Positions 8,142 through 15,864 of a stretch of DNA of 31,747 nt are shown here, in pieces. The stretch comes from a virus. Below the pieces are notes generated by a model. That model searched no databases and was not told where the DNA came from. It was given only the letters and a program-made list of their open reading frames with translations. Both the position numbers and the translations under genes were made by a program. Numbering within the stretch: position 1 is the first letter of the stretch; each line of letters starts with the position of its first letter. The stretch is taken from positions 1 to 31,747 of IMG/VR virus record IMGVR_UViG_3300027741_000176, one strand, 5' to 3'.

Positions 8142-8962
8142 GCATTATCCTAAACGGTCAAAATGGTGAGACGTTCCCAACGTGGACAACAGCAACCCGT
8201 CCAGCTTCCCCAAACCAAGGGCAGACTGGCTTTAATACGACCACAATTCAGCTTGAAACATACAATGGCTCTGCATGGGTCATTGCTCCAATGTCTGCGT
8301 CACAGGGTACGTCAGGTCAGTACTTGCAATCTGCTGGTGCGGGTGCTGCACCGACATGGGTAACTGTTGCAGCGTCTTCGGGTGGGCTTATCCGCGCACC
8401 ACAAATCAAAACCAGCGGTACGTCATATACAACGCCGTCTAACTGCAACTCAATTTATGTTGAACTTGTTGGTGGCGGCGGTTCAGGCGCGGCTGGTAAT
8501 TCTGGTGGCGTAAACGGCGCAGGTGGCGGTGGCGGCGGTGGTTATGCTGCAAAATATTTTACCGTTACCCCAAGCACTGCATATACCTACGCAATTGGCG
8601 CTGGTGGAGCAGCGGTAGGCAGTGCAAATAATAATGGCAATGCTGGAGGAGGCACTACGTTTACGGTAAGTGGAACAACTATTACCGGAAATGGTGGAAA
8701 TGGTGGTTCGCAAAGTGGTGGCACTGGCGGTACTTGTGGCGGTGGCAGCGGTGGGACTGCAACAAATGGTGACATAAATAGCACTGGCGCATCAGGCGCT
8801 AATGGTTTTGGTTTCCAAGCGACAACACCTACTTATGTTACAGCCTTTGGAGCGGGTGGCCCAAGTTTCTTTGGCATGAGTTATGGTGGTGGTTCTGGTG
8901 GCGGTAGTGGTAATTCTGCGGCAGGTGCAACTGGTATGATTCGTATTTGGGAATTTACCTAA
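8138..8962 (+). CDS. Adhesin with glycine-rich receptor-binding domain
   Basis: A 274-residue protein. Residues 1-55 (IILNGQNGETFPTW, GQTGFNTTTIQLE, YNGSAW) form an attachment region, part of which also occurs near the C-terminus of the 896-residue fibre. From about residue 95 comes a glycine-rich tip domain: YVELVGGGGSG, GGGGGGGYAAKYF, YAIGAGGAA, several GNGGNGG-type runs, and a closing MIRIWEF. This resembles the polyglycine-sandwich tips of T-even gp38-type adhesins and the widespread glycine-rich phage domain. Such tips usually set receptor specificity and vary rapidly. The start overlaps the previous stop (ATGA) and the stop overlaps the next start (TAATG). Confidence 0.8.
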   Translation: MSIILNGQNGETFPTWTTATRPASPNQGQTGFNTTTIQLETYNGSAWVIAPMSASQGTSGQYLQSAGAGAAPTWVTVAASSGGLIRAPQIKTSGTSYTTPSNCNSIYVELVGGGGSGAAGNSGGVNGAGGGGGGGYAAKYFTVTPSTAYTYAIGAGGAAVGSANNNGNAGGGTTFTVSGTTITGNGGNGGSQSGGTGGTCGGGSGGTATNGDINSTGASGANGFGFQATTPTYVTAFGAGGPSFFGMSYGGGSGGGSGNSAAGATGMIRIWEFT

Positions 8963-9201
8963 TGGCTTTGGACTGGCAGCAAATTGCTAATATTTTTATT
9001 ACGGCGGGGTTTGCTGCGGTAGGGTATTTCTATACTCAAATCGTCAATGAGCAAAAACGTGACCGCCAAATGATAAATGACATACGGGTTGATCTGCCAA
9101 CAAAATACGTCAGCAAGGATGATCTAACGGCCCACTTAAACCGCATTGAAGCCATGTTGACTAAGATATTTGATAGGCTTGAACAGAAGGTGGATAAGTA
9201 A
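8962..9201 (+). CDS. Small single-span membrane protein, possible lysis accessory
   Basis: A 79-residue protein with one N-terminal hydrophobic segment (about residues 8-27, IANIFITAGFAAVGYFYT), then a charged helical stretch with coiled-coil character and the conserved motif LPTKYVSKDDL followed by NRIEAMLTKIFDRLEQK. Proteins with this plan occur in many phages near lysis or tail genes. Their function is not settled, and holin accessory or spanin-like roles have been proposed. ATG at 8962 overlaps the adhesin stop; an upstream in-frame ATG at 8947 is less likely because it would overlap the adhesin end. It sits oddly inside a fibre cassette rather than beside the holin at 25079. Confidence 0.65.
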   Translation: MALDWQQIANIFITAGFAAVGYFYTQIVNEQKRDRQMINDIRVDLPTKYVSKDDLTAHLNRIEAMLTKIFDRLEQKVDK

Positions 9202-9773
9202 TGTCAACGACAACCACCAATAAACAACTTACGCTTCCATCCTACAATCAAACGTCGCCGACGTGGGATATCCCACTCAATGCTAACTTCACGACAATTG
9301 ATGCCGCCTTTGGTAATACGACCTCCGTTGCGTTAACAAATTCTAACGTTACCCTGACATCCAGCCAGTGTCAGAATATGCGTATTTTGCTTACGGGCCA
9401 ATTATCCGCCAATATTACACTTACGTTCCCTGCTGAAGGCGGCCAATGGATTGTAACTAATTCAACCAGTAACGACGTTAACGGCCCGTATACTGTTACG
9501 GCTGCATCCGCTGGTTCCGGTACAAATTCTGTTACAATCACACAGGGTTATAGTGTTGGTGTATATTCTGATGGTAATGGTATATACTATTCCAACGACG
9601 GATTGGTTGTATCTGCTGGTGCTGTTAACGGTATTTTTTACCTTAATAATCAAACAGTTACAAGTAGTTACACTATTCCGGCGTCACAAAATGCTTTAAC
9701 TGGAGGGCCGATCAGCATCGCCAACGGGGTGACGGTGACGGTTTCTGGAACATCAAACTGGACTGTTGTGTGA
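9201..9773 (+). CDS. Tail fibre-type protein with the shared C-terminal module
   Basis: A 190-residue protein. The N-terminus carries LPSYNQTSPTWDIPLNANF then TIDAAFG (about residues 12-40), a motif typical of phage base or fibre proteins that connect to the tail. The middle is a beta-rich segment (TLTFPAEGGQWIVTN, GYSVGVYSDGNGIYY). The last 50 residues (YLNNQTVTSSYTIPASQNAL ... VTVSGTSNW) repeat the C-terminal module of the genes at 1537 and 4751. It is the last gene of the fibre cassette and overlaps the preceding small membrane-protein gene as TAATG. Confidence 0.75.
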   Translation: MSTTTTNKQLTLPSYNQTSPTWDIPLNANFTTIDAAFGNTTSVALTNSNVTLTSSQCQNMRILLTGQLSANITLTFPAEGGQWIVTNSTSNDVNGPYTVTAASAGSGTNSVTITQGYSVGVYSDGNGIYYSNDGLVVSAGAVNGIFYLNNQTVTSSYTIPASQNALTGGPISIANGVTVTVSGTSNWTVV

Positions 9774-9779
9774 GGATAA

Positions 9780-9977
9780 ATGGAAAACCTTGAATTAGAA
9801 CTTAAACTTACTGTTGCTCATGTTAATACCATGCTGAAGCATCTTGGCGCTGGCGTGTATGCTGAAGTTGCTGACTTGATTAATCTTCTTCACGGTCAGG
9901 CAAAGCCTCAGATTCAGGCTGCTGCCGCTGCTCCAGTTGTTGAAGCAGCACCTACGGACGAACAGCCCGCCCAGTAA
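9780..9977 (+). CDS. Small helical phage protein with acidic Ala/Pro tail
   Basis: A 65-residue protein. The first 40 residues (LTVAHVNTMLKHLGAGVYAEVADLINLLH) form a predicted helical domain recalled from many podophages at this position before the adaptor gene. The rest is a low-complexity tail rich in Ala, Pro, Glu and Gln. No function is known; a virion-assembly role is inferred from the neighbours. ATG lies seven bases after the previous stop with a GAGG ribosome-binding site. Confidence 0.65.
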   Translation: MENLELELKLTVAHVNTMLKHLGAGVYAEVADLINLLHGQAKPQIQAAAAAPVVEAAPTDEQPAQ

Positions 9978-9992
9978 TGAAAGTAGGCAGTC

Positions 9993-10922
9993 GTGAATTA
10001 CACGGATTACCTTAACCAAATATCTACTTTGGCGGTTGTTCCCACGACTGATACCAACTTCTTGACCATTTTGCCGCAAGCAATCAATTATGCCCAATTG
10101 CGTATGCAACGGGATATCGATTTCTTGTCAACACAAGTGTACGACTCAACATCGTACACTACCACTTCCGGCAGCAATCTGGTCACAATACCTACGGCGG
10201 CGTTCATTACGTTGCAGACGATTCAGGTAAATAACAGTGGTGTAAACTATCCATTGACGCCAGTGGCTAAGGAATATATCCAATCCGTATATAATAGTAC
10301 GGCCAGTTCAGGGGTTCCAAGTGTCTTTGCTGTGTATGGCGGTGATTCGGCCACGACTGGAAACACAAGCCAGTACATTCTTCTTGGGCCGTATCCTAAC
10401 GCATCTTATCCACTAACTTTAACGGGAACGGTTCATTCTGCCCCGCTTGGGTTCTTGCCCGCTATTTCTACCGTATCCGCACCATCTACAACCGCCACAA
10501 TTACCTTTTCGTCGGCTCATGGGTTGACGACGGGCAATACGGTTTACCTGAACAATTTTGCGCCATCCACTTATAATGGCCCGTACACATGTACAGTAAC
10601 TGGTACAACTACCATTACGATTACATTGCCGTCTGCGTTGGGTAATCCGACATCCATCGGAACCGCTACAAACGGCAATAACTCCACTTTCATATCCACG
10701 TATCTTCCTGATATTTTTATTGCTGCATCTATGATTTACGTTGGCGGCTATCAGCGTAACTTCTCTTCTACTGGTGCTGATCAACAAATGCCTGTAAACT
10801 GGGAACAGCAATATCAGGCTCTGTTGAAGGGTGCTATGGTGGAAGAGTATCGTAAAAAGTTCCAATCCGCCGCTTGGGGGTCACAGTCACCGTCGCCTAT
10901 TGCTACACCGCCAAGGAATTAA
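9993..10922 (+). CDS. Phage adaptor / head-tail connector-like protein with FCCH-like insert
   Basis: A 309-residue protein of the family often annotated as phage adaptor (SU10-type). It starts at GTG (9993) with NYTDYLNQISTLAV and has the typical early segment LPQAINYAQLRMQRDIDF (about 28-45). The C-terminal helical part has YLPDIFIAASMIYVGGY and WEQQYQALLKGA. Between them, residues about 158-232 are an inserted beta domain (ITFSSAHGLTTGNTVYL ... YTCTVTGTTTITITLP), also present in the genes at 805 and 10926. Adaptors of this kind join the portal to the tail nozzle. The weak upstream AAGTAGG may lower its translation. Confidence 0.68.
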   Translation: MNYTDYLNQISTLAVVPTTDTNFLTILPQAINYAQLRMQRDIDFLSTQVYDSTSYTTTSGSNLVTIPTAAFITLQTIQVNNSGVNYPLTPVAKEYIQSVYNSTASSGVPSVFAVYGGDSATTGNTSQYILLGPYPNASYPLTLTGTVHSAPLGFLPAISTVSAPSTTATITFSSAHGLTTGNTVYLNNFAPSTYNGPYTCTVTGTTTITITLPSALGNPTSIGTATNGNNSTFISTYLPDIFIAASMIYVGGYQRNFSSTGADQQMPVNWEQQYQALLKGAMVEEYRKKFQSAAWGSQSPSPIATPPRN

Positions 10923-10925
10923 CCT

Positions 10926-13184
10926 ATGGCACGGAGTACCCTGAAACTCATTCCGGGCGTTGATGTAATCAAAACCCCGGTTTTGAACGAAGCGGCGTTG
11001 TCATCAACCAACCTTATTCGGTTCCTTCCAGACAGGAATCAGCTTGGTTTGCCACAGAAGTTGGGCGGATGGGTAGCGTATTATAACGCACCATTAACTT
11101 CCACCGTCCGCGCCCTAAAAGGTTACGCTGATCTCAATGGCGTAAACCATTTGGCTATTGGCTGCACATCTGAATTGGCACTTCTGACCAGCGGAAATTT
11201 GCAAGATATTACCCCTCTTATTTATGCGGATAATATTGCGCCTAATTTTTCTACGACTGTTGGGTCTACAACGGTTACGGTTATTGATCCAAACTTAACT
11301 GCCTCAACATTGGATTACGTTGAATTTATTACCCCGGTGTCTGTGGGCGGGATTGTTCTTACGGGTCCTTATCTTATTACTTCCGTTGCGGGGACGACTT
11401 ACACGATTACCGCTGCATCTCCAGCAACGTTTACGGTTTCTAAAGCAGTTATTGTTGGGTCTATTTCCAGCACAACATTATCCGTAACTTCCGTTACCAG
11501 CGGCACATTGGTCATCGGCCAATCCCTGTCTGGCACTGGCGTAACAACTGGCACAACCCTTACGGCGGGGGCGGGAGCAAGTTGGACAACAAGCATTAGT
11601 CAGTCTGCTGGGTCTACGACGATTACGGCTTACGGCGGGTCTGTATATCAATTTTCTACATCCTCCGGATCACAGGTTGTAACTTGCCTATTTGCTAACC
11701 ACGGTTATTCTGCGGGTAGTCAATTTTATGTAGGCGTATCCACGTCCGTAGGTGGCTTGGTTGTTTATGGCCTGTACACCGTTTTATCCGTAACGGATGC
11801 CAATACATTCACATTTTCCGTAGGTAATACCGCCACATCAACGGCTGGCCCAGTTCCCATTAATTCAGGGCAAGCAAGCATAAATTATTATAACGCAGTC
11901 AGCGCCCAACCTATTGGTACGGGGTACGGCGTAGGTGGTTATGGTGTTGGCGGGTATGGCCTTGGAACGTCATCCACGGCTGCACCGGGAACGCCTATTA
12001 CCGCTTCAGATTGGTCTTTGGACAATTTTGGACAGAACTTGATTGCTTGTCCCGCTGGTGGCGCAATCTATTCTTACACCATTAATTCTGGCGTAGCATC
12101 CGCACAGTTGGTTAGTTCACAGGCTCCATTAGTTAATGATGGCGTATTTGTCGCTATGCCACAACGGCAGGTGGTAGCTTGGGGATCGTCTTTTACGCTC
12201 CAACAAGACCCTCTTCTTATTCGTTGGTCAGATGTTTCCGATAGTACGGTTTGGATTGGAACTGCCCAGAATCAAGCGGGTAGCTACCGGATTCCTACGG
12301 GTTCTAAAATTGTAACCTGTGTTCAGGCCGCGCAACAGGGTTTGATTTGGACGGATTTGGACCTTTGGGCGATGCAATATATCGGTGCGCCATTGGTGTA
12401 CGGATTTAACAAAATTGGGGCAAATTGCGGTGCGATTAGTCGTAAATGCGTTGGTCAGTTAAATAATACCGTTTATTGGATGTCCCAAAAACAATTCTTC
12501 ATGAACGCTGGTCAAGGTCCTCAACCTATGCCTTGTCCAGTTTGGGATGTGATTTATCAAAATTTAAAAACAGGAAATGATGCAAACGGGATTCCGTATA
12601 CGCAACATATCCGTTGCGGAGTTAACTCTCAATTCAATGAAATTACGTGGTATTATCCTTCCACCAACAGCGCAAATGGTGAAAATGATTCATATGTTAA
12701 ATACAATACGGTTCTCAACCAATGGGACTTTGGCTCTTTGGGTCGTACTGCTTGGATTGATCAATCTGTGCTTGGGCCTCCCATTGGTTCTGGAACTGAT
12801 AATTACCTTTATCAACATGAAATAGGCAATGACGCCGCCAATGGTACTCAGGCGGTGGCTATGAACTCCACCATGCAAACGGGCTATTTTGAGATAGCTA
12901 ACGCTGATAATATTATGTTTGTTGACCAAATTTGGCCGGACATGAAGTGGGGTACGTATTCCGGAACCAATAATGCTACGGTCAATATGACGTTTTATGC
13001 GACAAACTATCCGGGAGACACCCCAATAGTTTACGGGCCGTATCCTATGACGCAAGCCACTGAATACATATCCGTCCGTATTAGGGCGCGTTTGATAGCA
13101 ATTAACATATCATCTAATGACGTAGGCACATTCTGGCGGCTTGGCGGCATACGCTACCGCGCAGCACCTGATGGGAAATACTAA
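10926..13184 (+). CDS. Large tail hub / P22 gp10-like packaged-DNA stabilisation protein
   Basis: A 752-residue virion protein. The N-terminal 60 residues (LIPGVDVIKTPVLNEAALSS, NLIRFLPDRN, LPQKLGGW) are a well-conserved start recalled from podophage proteins related to P22 gp10, which form the tail hub or nozzle plug. Residues about 112-168 and 238-315 are beta domains of the FCCH-like kind. A short YGVGGYGVGGYGLG repeat lies at about 333-347. The conserved core follows: SDWSLDNFGQNLIACPAGG, PLVNDGVFVAMPQRQVVAW and FVQAAQQG-like strands, suggesting a propeller. It follows the adaptor gene by three bases and overlaps the next gene as TAATG, in the expected P22-like order. The gp10 name is an inference from context and recalled motifs. 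Confidence 0.65.
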   Translation: MARSTLKLIPGVDVIKTPVLNEAALSSTNLIRFLPDRNQLGLPQKLGGWVAYYNAPLTSTVRALKGYADLNGVNHLAIGCTSELALLTSGNLQDITPLIYADNIAPNFSTTVGSTTVTVIDPNLTASTLDYVEFITPVSVGGIVLTGPYLITSVAGTTYTITAASPATFTVSKAVIVGSISSTTLSVTSVTSGTLVIGQSLSGTGVTTGTTLTAGAGASWTTSISQSAGSTTITAYGGSVYQFSTSSGSQVVTCLFANHGYSAGSQFYVGVSTSVGGLVVYGLYTVLSVTDANTFTFSVGNTATSTAGPVPINSGQASINYYNAVSAQPIGTGYGVGGYGVGGYGLGTSSTAAPGTPITASDWSLDNFGQNLIACPAGGAIYSYTINSGVASAQLVSSQAPLVNDGVFVAMPQRQVVAWGSSFTLQQDPLLIRWSDVSDSTVWIGTAQNQAGSYRIPTGSKIVTCVQAAQQGLIWTDLDLWAMQYIGAPLVYGFNKIGANCGAISRKCVGQLNNTVYWMSQKQFFMNAGQGPQPMPCPVWDVIYQNLKTGNDANGIPYTQHIRCGVNSQFNEITWYYPSTNSANGENDSYVKYNTVLNQWDFGSLGRTAWIDQSVLGPPIGSGTDNYLYQHEIGNDAANGTQAVAMNSTMQTGYFEIANADNIMFVDQIWPDMKWGTYSGTNNATVNMTFYATNYPGDTPIVYGPYPMTQATEYISVRIRARLIAINISSNDVGTFWRLGGIRYRAAPDGKY

Positions 13185-13549
13185 TGGCTTCCTTAGACGA
13201 TATTTTGTCCGCCCAAAAGAATGGTGTTGTGGCTCTCAATTCCATAGCAAACTACGATGGTTTGCGGACGGGGTATTATGGTTCCAAGAATACCAAGGAA
13301 ATAGCAGCCGCTACGACTCAAATCATTAAATCGTCCTCCGGCTGGTTGGCAACAATCTCTGTTATAGCAGCCGGGTCTACTACTGGGTATATTTACGATA
13401 CCAACAATTCCACCCTTCTTTCGGGTAATAGAATTTACGCTATCCCATCCACTTTGGGTATTGGCATATACCAAATACAGATACCGTTTGCGACGGGGCT
13501 TACAATTGTGACGGGAACAGGGTCAATTGTTTCCTTGACATACACCTAA
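13184..13549 (+). CDS. Small virion-associated protein
   Basis: A 121-residue protein with an N-terminal helix (LDDILSAQKNGVVALNSIA) and a C-terminal beta sandwich (KSSSGWLATISVIAAGSTTG, YDTNNST, then IPSTLGIGIYQIQIPFATGL and VTGTGSIVSLTYT). The same plan is recalled in small proteins that follow gp10-like genes in other phages; no function is assigned. It is coupled to the hub gene by TAATG, and its end marks the only sizeable gap (56 bases) in the late region. Confidence 0.6.
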   Translation: MASLDDILSAQKNGVVALNSIANYDGLRTGYYGSKNTKEIAAATTQIIKSSSGWLATISVIAAGSTTGYIYDTNNSTLLSGNRIYAIPSTLGIGIYQIQIPFATGLTIVTGTGSIVSLTYT

Positions 13550-13605
13550 CAGGACTATCGAAATTTTAAATTTTAGTGTAATTCTATGGAATTACGGAGG
13601 CGGCA
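13535..13605 (+). promoter_or_regulatory. Possible late promoter and hairpin ahead of the internal-protein genes
   Basis: The gap between two late genes contains TTGACA (13535-13540), then TATCGA 15 bases later (13556-13561), a weak sigma70-like pair. An AT-rich run and a perfect inverted repeat GTAATTC-tatg-GAATTAC (13578-13595) follow, directly before the GGAGG ribosome-binding site (13596-13600) of the 13606 gene. The hairpin could influence ribosome access, act as an RNA-processing site, or be chance. The pairing is seen directly; any function is inferred. Confidence 0.3.
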
Positions 13606-15381
13606 ATGAGCGACCCATATAGCAATGATGATGATATGACAGGTGGAGGTTCATACCTTCCATCGCTTCCTAAGTTATATCAAAATATTTTCAATAGCTT
13701 AGGATTTGCTCCTAACCCCGGTCCCGGCCCAGTTCACAAAGAATTAGATATGCGGAATTATTTCCGCAAATTTGGCACTACTCCAGCGCAGACTGTTCGA
13801 CCTGCTGCGGTAGCCCCTAATCTTAACCGGATACAACGATATCCTGACCATACGGGTGCGGCTCAAACCGGGTTTGGACCATATGGAAGAATGCCGCCAA
13901 ATAATGAAAATTATGGCAATGGATTAGATTATTCTGGTTACTCTCCTACAAATGCAGTAAAAATTAATAGGAATATTAACCAAACGTATGGTTCAAGAGG
14001 TTACGGCGCTGGCCTTTATGCGTCTTCCCAACAATACCCAGATCAGCAAATATTTTCTGACCAGCCCAGCGTAGGCGATAGGTCATCGATGCCTGTTTAC
14101 CCGCAGCGTCAGTCCAGCCCACCAATGTATACGCCGCCAGAGGCAAATGTGCCTATGCCGTCTTTTATGACAAACAGGGCATCGCAACAAGTTACTGACC
14201 CATTGCAGCGCACAATGCTTGGTTTAGATGATGACGGAACGCAAACAACACAGCCATCCGGCGGTTCGCAGCTTGCTGATCCACGGGCTGTAAGGGCATT
14301 AGACCCGTCTGCACGTCCTTATCCCCCGCGTCCGGATGAGGGTGGCGGCTCCGACAACGCTCCCTTAATTACCAGTGGCATGATTCCATCCACGGGTCGG
14401 GCGCATATGACCTCGCCTATTATCCCCAAAGATGCCGCCGCATCTAAGGGCCGCGCCCACATGTCGGCACAATCTCAAAGCCAACCTGATTTACCCGCAT
14501 CTAAAGAAGCTGGTGATACGGGTGAATTTCTTAACAATGATCCCAACGATATGCGTCCGGGGTCTTTGGGCGAAGCCCGTAAATTGTTTCCGGGTCGCCC
14601 ACTCCAACAGGCTATTTACTATACTGAACCATCTCATGGAAGAGAAGGTGGCGGATCAATGCGCCGCATTGGCGTAGGCGCGGATACGTCCAACCTAAAT
14701 CCAGATTATGTTGCACGTATTTGGGAACCTGCTGACATGTCTGGCGGGGAAAGATTTATTCGGGGTGCATATGAGACACCGGGCAAAAACCCACTTACAT
14801 ACACGCCTGAAATGGCTTCTGGCGGAGCGGCTGGACAGGCTGATAAAATTGCCCGTGAAAAGGCGACCCCTTGCCATGTTGGTCCTATTACTATGGCAGT
14901 TGGCGGGCGTACTGATCATATTCCTATGAACGTGCTTGAAGGTTCATATGTGTTACCAGCCGATATTGTTTCCGGATTGGGCGAAGGCAATACGCTTGCT
15001 GGCACTAAGTTGATCAACAATATGTTTAGCAGTGGTCCATTTGGTGTAAGTGCAAAAGCCCCTAAATTTGCACAAGTTTCTCAGCCAAGTTTGGGTCAGT
15101 ACGGCTCTATGCAAAAAATGTTTGGAAGCAGTCAAAATTTAGGGCAAATCAACGCGCCGCAAAAGGCGGCTGCTGATGGTGGTCCAGTTTTATCTGGAAA
15201 ATACCGTCCAGTTCCTATTGTCGCTGCTGGCGGCGAATACGTCATTCACCCTGATGTCGTTAAAAAATTAGGTAATGGCAATATGGATAGGGGCCACGAT
15301 TATCTGGACAATTTCGTAAAAGGCGTCCGTAAGCATCTTGTTAAAACTCTTAGCAAGTTGCCCGGACCAAGGAGAGATTGA
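13606..15381 (+). CDS. Large internal / structural protein with tandem C-terminal repeats
   Basis: A 591-residue protein. The N-terminal 300 residues are Pro, Gly, Ser and Tyr-rich and look disordered. Residues about 320-380 are more ordered (LGEARKLFPGRPLQQAIYYT). The C-terminal 170 residues carry two related units: GGRTDHIPMNVLEGSYVLPA then LGEGNTLAG, and GGPVLSGKYRPVPIVAAG then EYVIHPDVVKKLGNGN. It ends in a basic VKTLSKLPGPRRD. A GExV-(H/L)P segment is recalled from the C-termini of tape-measure and other phage structural proteins, but the role here is not established. It begins after a GGAGG site, leads the block of large internal proteins and overlaps the GNAT-like gene by one base (TGATG). 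Confidence 0.6.
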   Translation: MSDPYSNDDDMTGGGSYLPSLPKLYQNIFNSLGFAPNPGPGPVHKELDMRNYFRKFGTTPAQTVRPAAVAPNLNRIQRYPDHTGAAQTGFGPYGRMPPNNENYGNGLDYSGYSPTNAVKINRNINQTYGSRGYGAGLYASSQQYPDQQIFSDQPSVGDRSSMPVYPQRQSSPPMYTPPEANVPMPSFMTNRASQQVTDPLQRTMLGLDDDGTQTTQPSGGSQLADPRAVRALDPSARPYPPRPDEGGGSDNAPLITSGMIPSTGRAHMTSPIIPKDAAASKGRAHMSAQSQSQPDLPASKEAGDTGEFLNNDPNDMRPGSLGEARKLFPGRPLQQAIYYTEPSHGREGGGSMRRIGVGADTSNLNPDYVARIWEPADMSGGERFIRGAYETPGKNPLTYTPEMASGGAAGQADKIAREKATPCHVGPITMAVGGRTDHIPMNVLEGSYVLPADIVSGLGEGNTLAGTKLINNMFSSGPFGVSAKAPKFAQVSQPSLGQYGSMQKMFGSSQNLGQINAPQKAAADGGPVLSGKYRPVPIVAAGGEYVIHPDVVKKLGNGNMDRGHDYLDNFVKGVRKHLVKTLSKLPGPRRD

Positions 15382-15854
15382 TGGATTATCCGGTCAGATT
15401 AGCCACTGTTGAAGATGCTGATAACATAATGATTCTTCTTGCTTTGATGCACGAAGAAAATGGTCTATTTGAAATGGACTATGATGCCGTTAGAGACATG
15501 GTAACCAACGTATTAAGTGGCAAAAATGGCATCATTGGCGTTATCGACGGCGAAGAGGGTTTAGAGGCGGCTGTTTGTCTTGTTATTGACAAACTTTGGT
15601 ACGCTAAAACTTGGTGTTTAAACGACGTTTTTAACTTTGTCGCACCTAAATATCGTCGTTCTACAAGGGCAAAATCATTAATTTCTTTTGCCAAAAACTA
15701 TTCTGATCAAGTGGGTATTCCCCTTTTGATGGGTATTGTTTCCAACGTTCGGACAGAAGCAAAAATCAAACTGTTGGAACGTCAAATGAGTAAAGCTGGC
15801 GCGTTCTTCATTTACAATCATGTGAATGAAAAACCTGATAACCATGTACAGTAG
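15381..15854 (+). CDS. GNAT-family acetyltransferase-like protein
   Basis: A 157-residue protein with the GNAT order of elements: an opening strand and helix (YPVRLATVEDADNIMILLAL), a long acidic helix, a central strand (IIGVIDGEE) with the AAVCLVIDKLWY segment, then LNDVFNFVAPKYRRSTRAKS followed by a helix. The usual acetyl-CoA loop R/Q-x-x-G-x-G/A is present only in changed form (RRSTRA), so activity is uncertain. GNAT-like genes are recalled beside ejection-protein genes in podophages. ATG at 15381 has GGAGAG ten bases upstream and is preferred to the in-frame TTG just before it. Substrate unknown; a virion protein is one possibility. Confidence 0.68.
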   Translation: MDYPVRLATVEDADNIMILLALMHEENGLFEMDYDAVRDMVTNVLSGKNGIIGVIDGEEGLEAAVCLVIDKLWYAKTWCLNDVFNFVAPKYRRSTRAKSLISFAKNYSDQVGIPLLMGIVSNVRTEAKIKLLERQMSKAGAFFIYNHVNEKPDNHVQ

Positions 15855-15864
15855 GATTTAGGCT

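Noticed and set aside
8587-8784. Proline-rich minus-strand frame opposite the glycine-rich adhesin
   Set aside because: Poly-Pro is the direct complement of Gly codons; the plus-strand protein is clearly real.
1537-9773. Diversity-generating retroelement in the fibre region
   Set aside because: No reverse transcriptase gene and no template repeat with A-specific substitutions was seen; the repeats found are ordinary in-frame duplications.
15378-15381. Programmed frameshift at the 591-residue/GNAT junction
   Set aside because: There is no slippery heptamer; an overlapping TGATG restart with GGAGAG upstream explains it.
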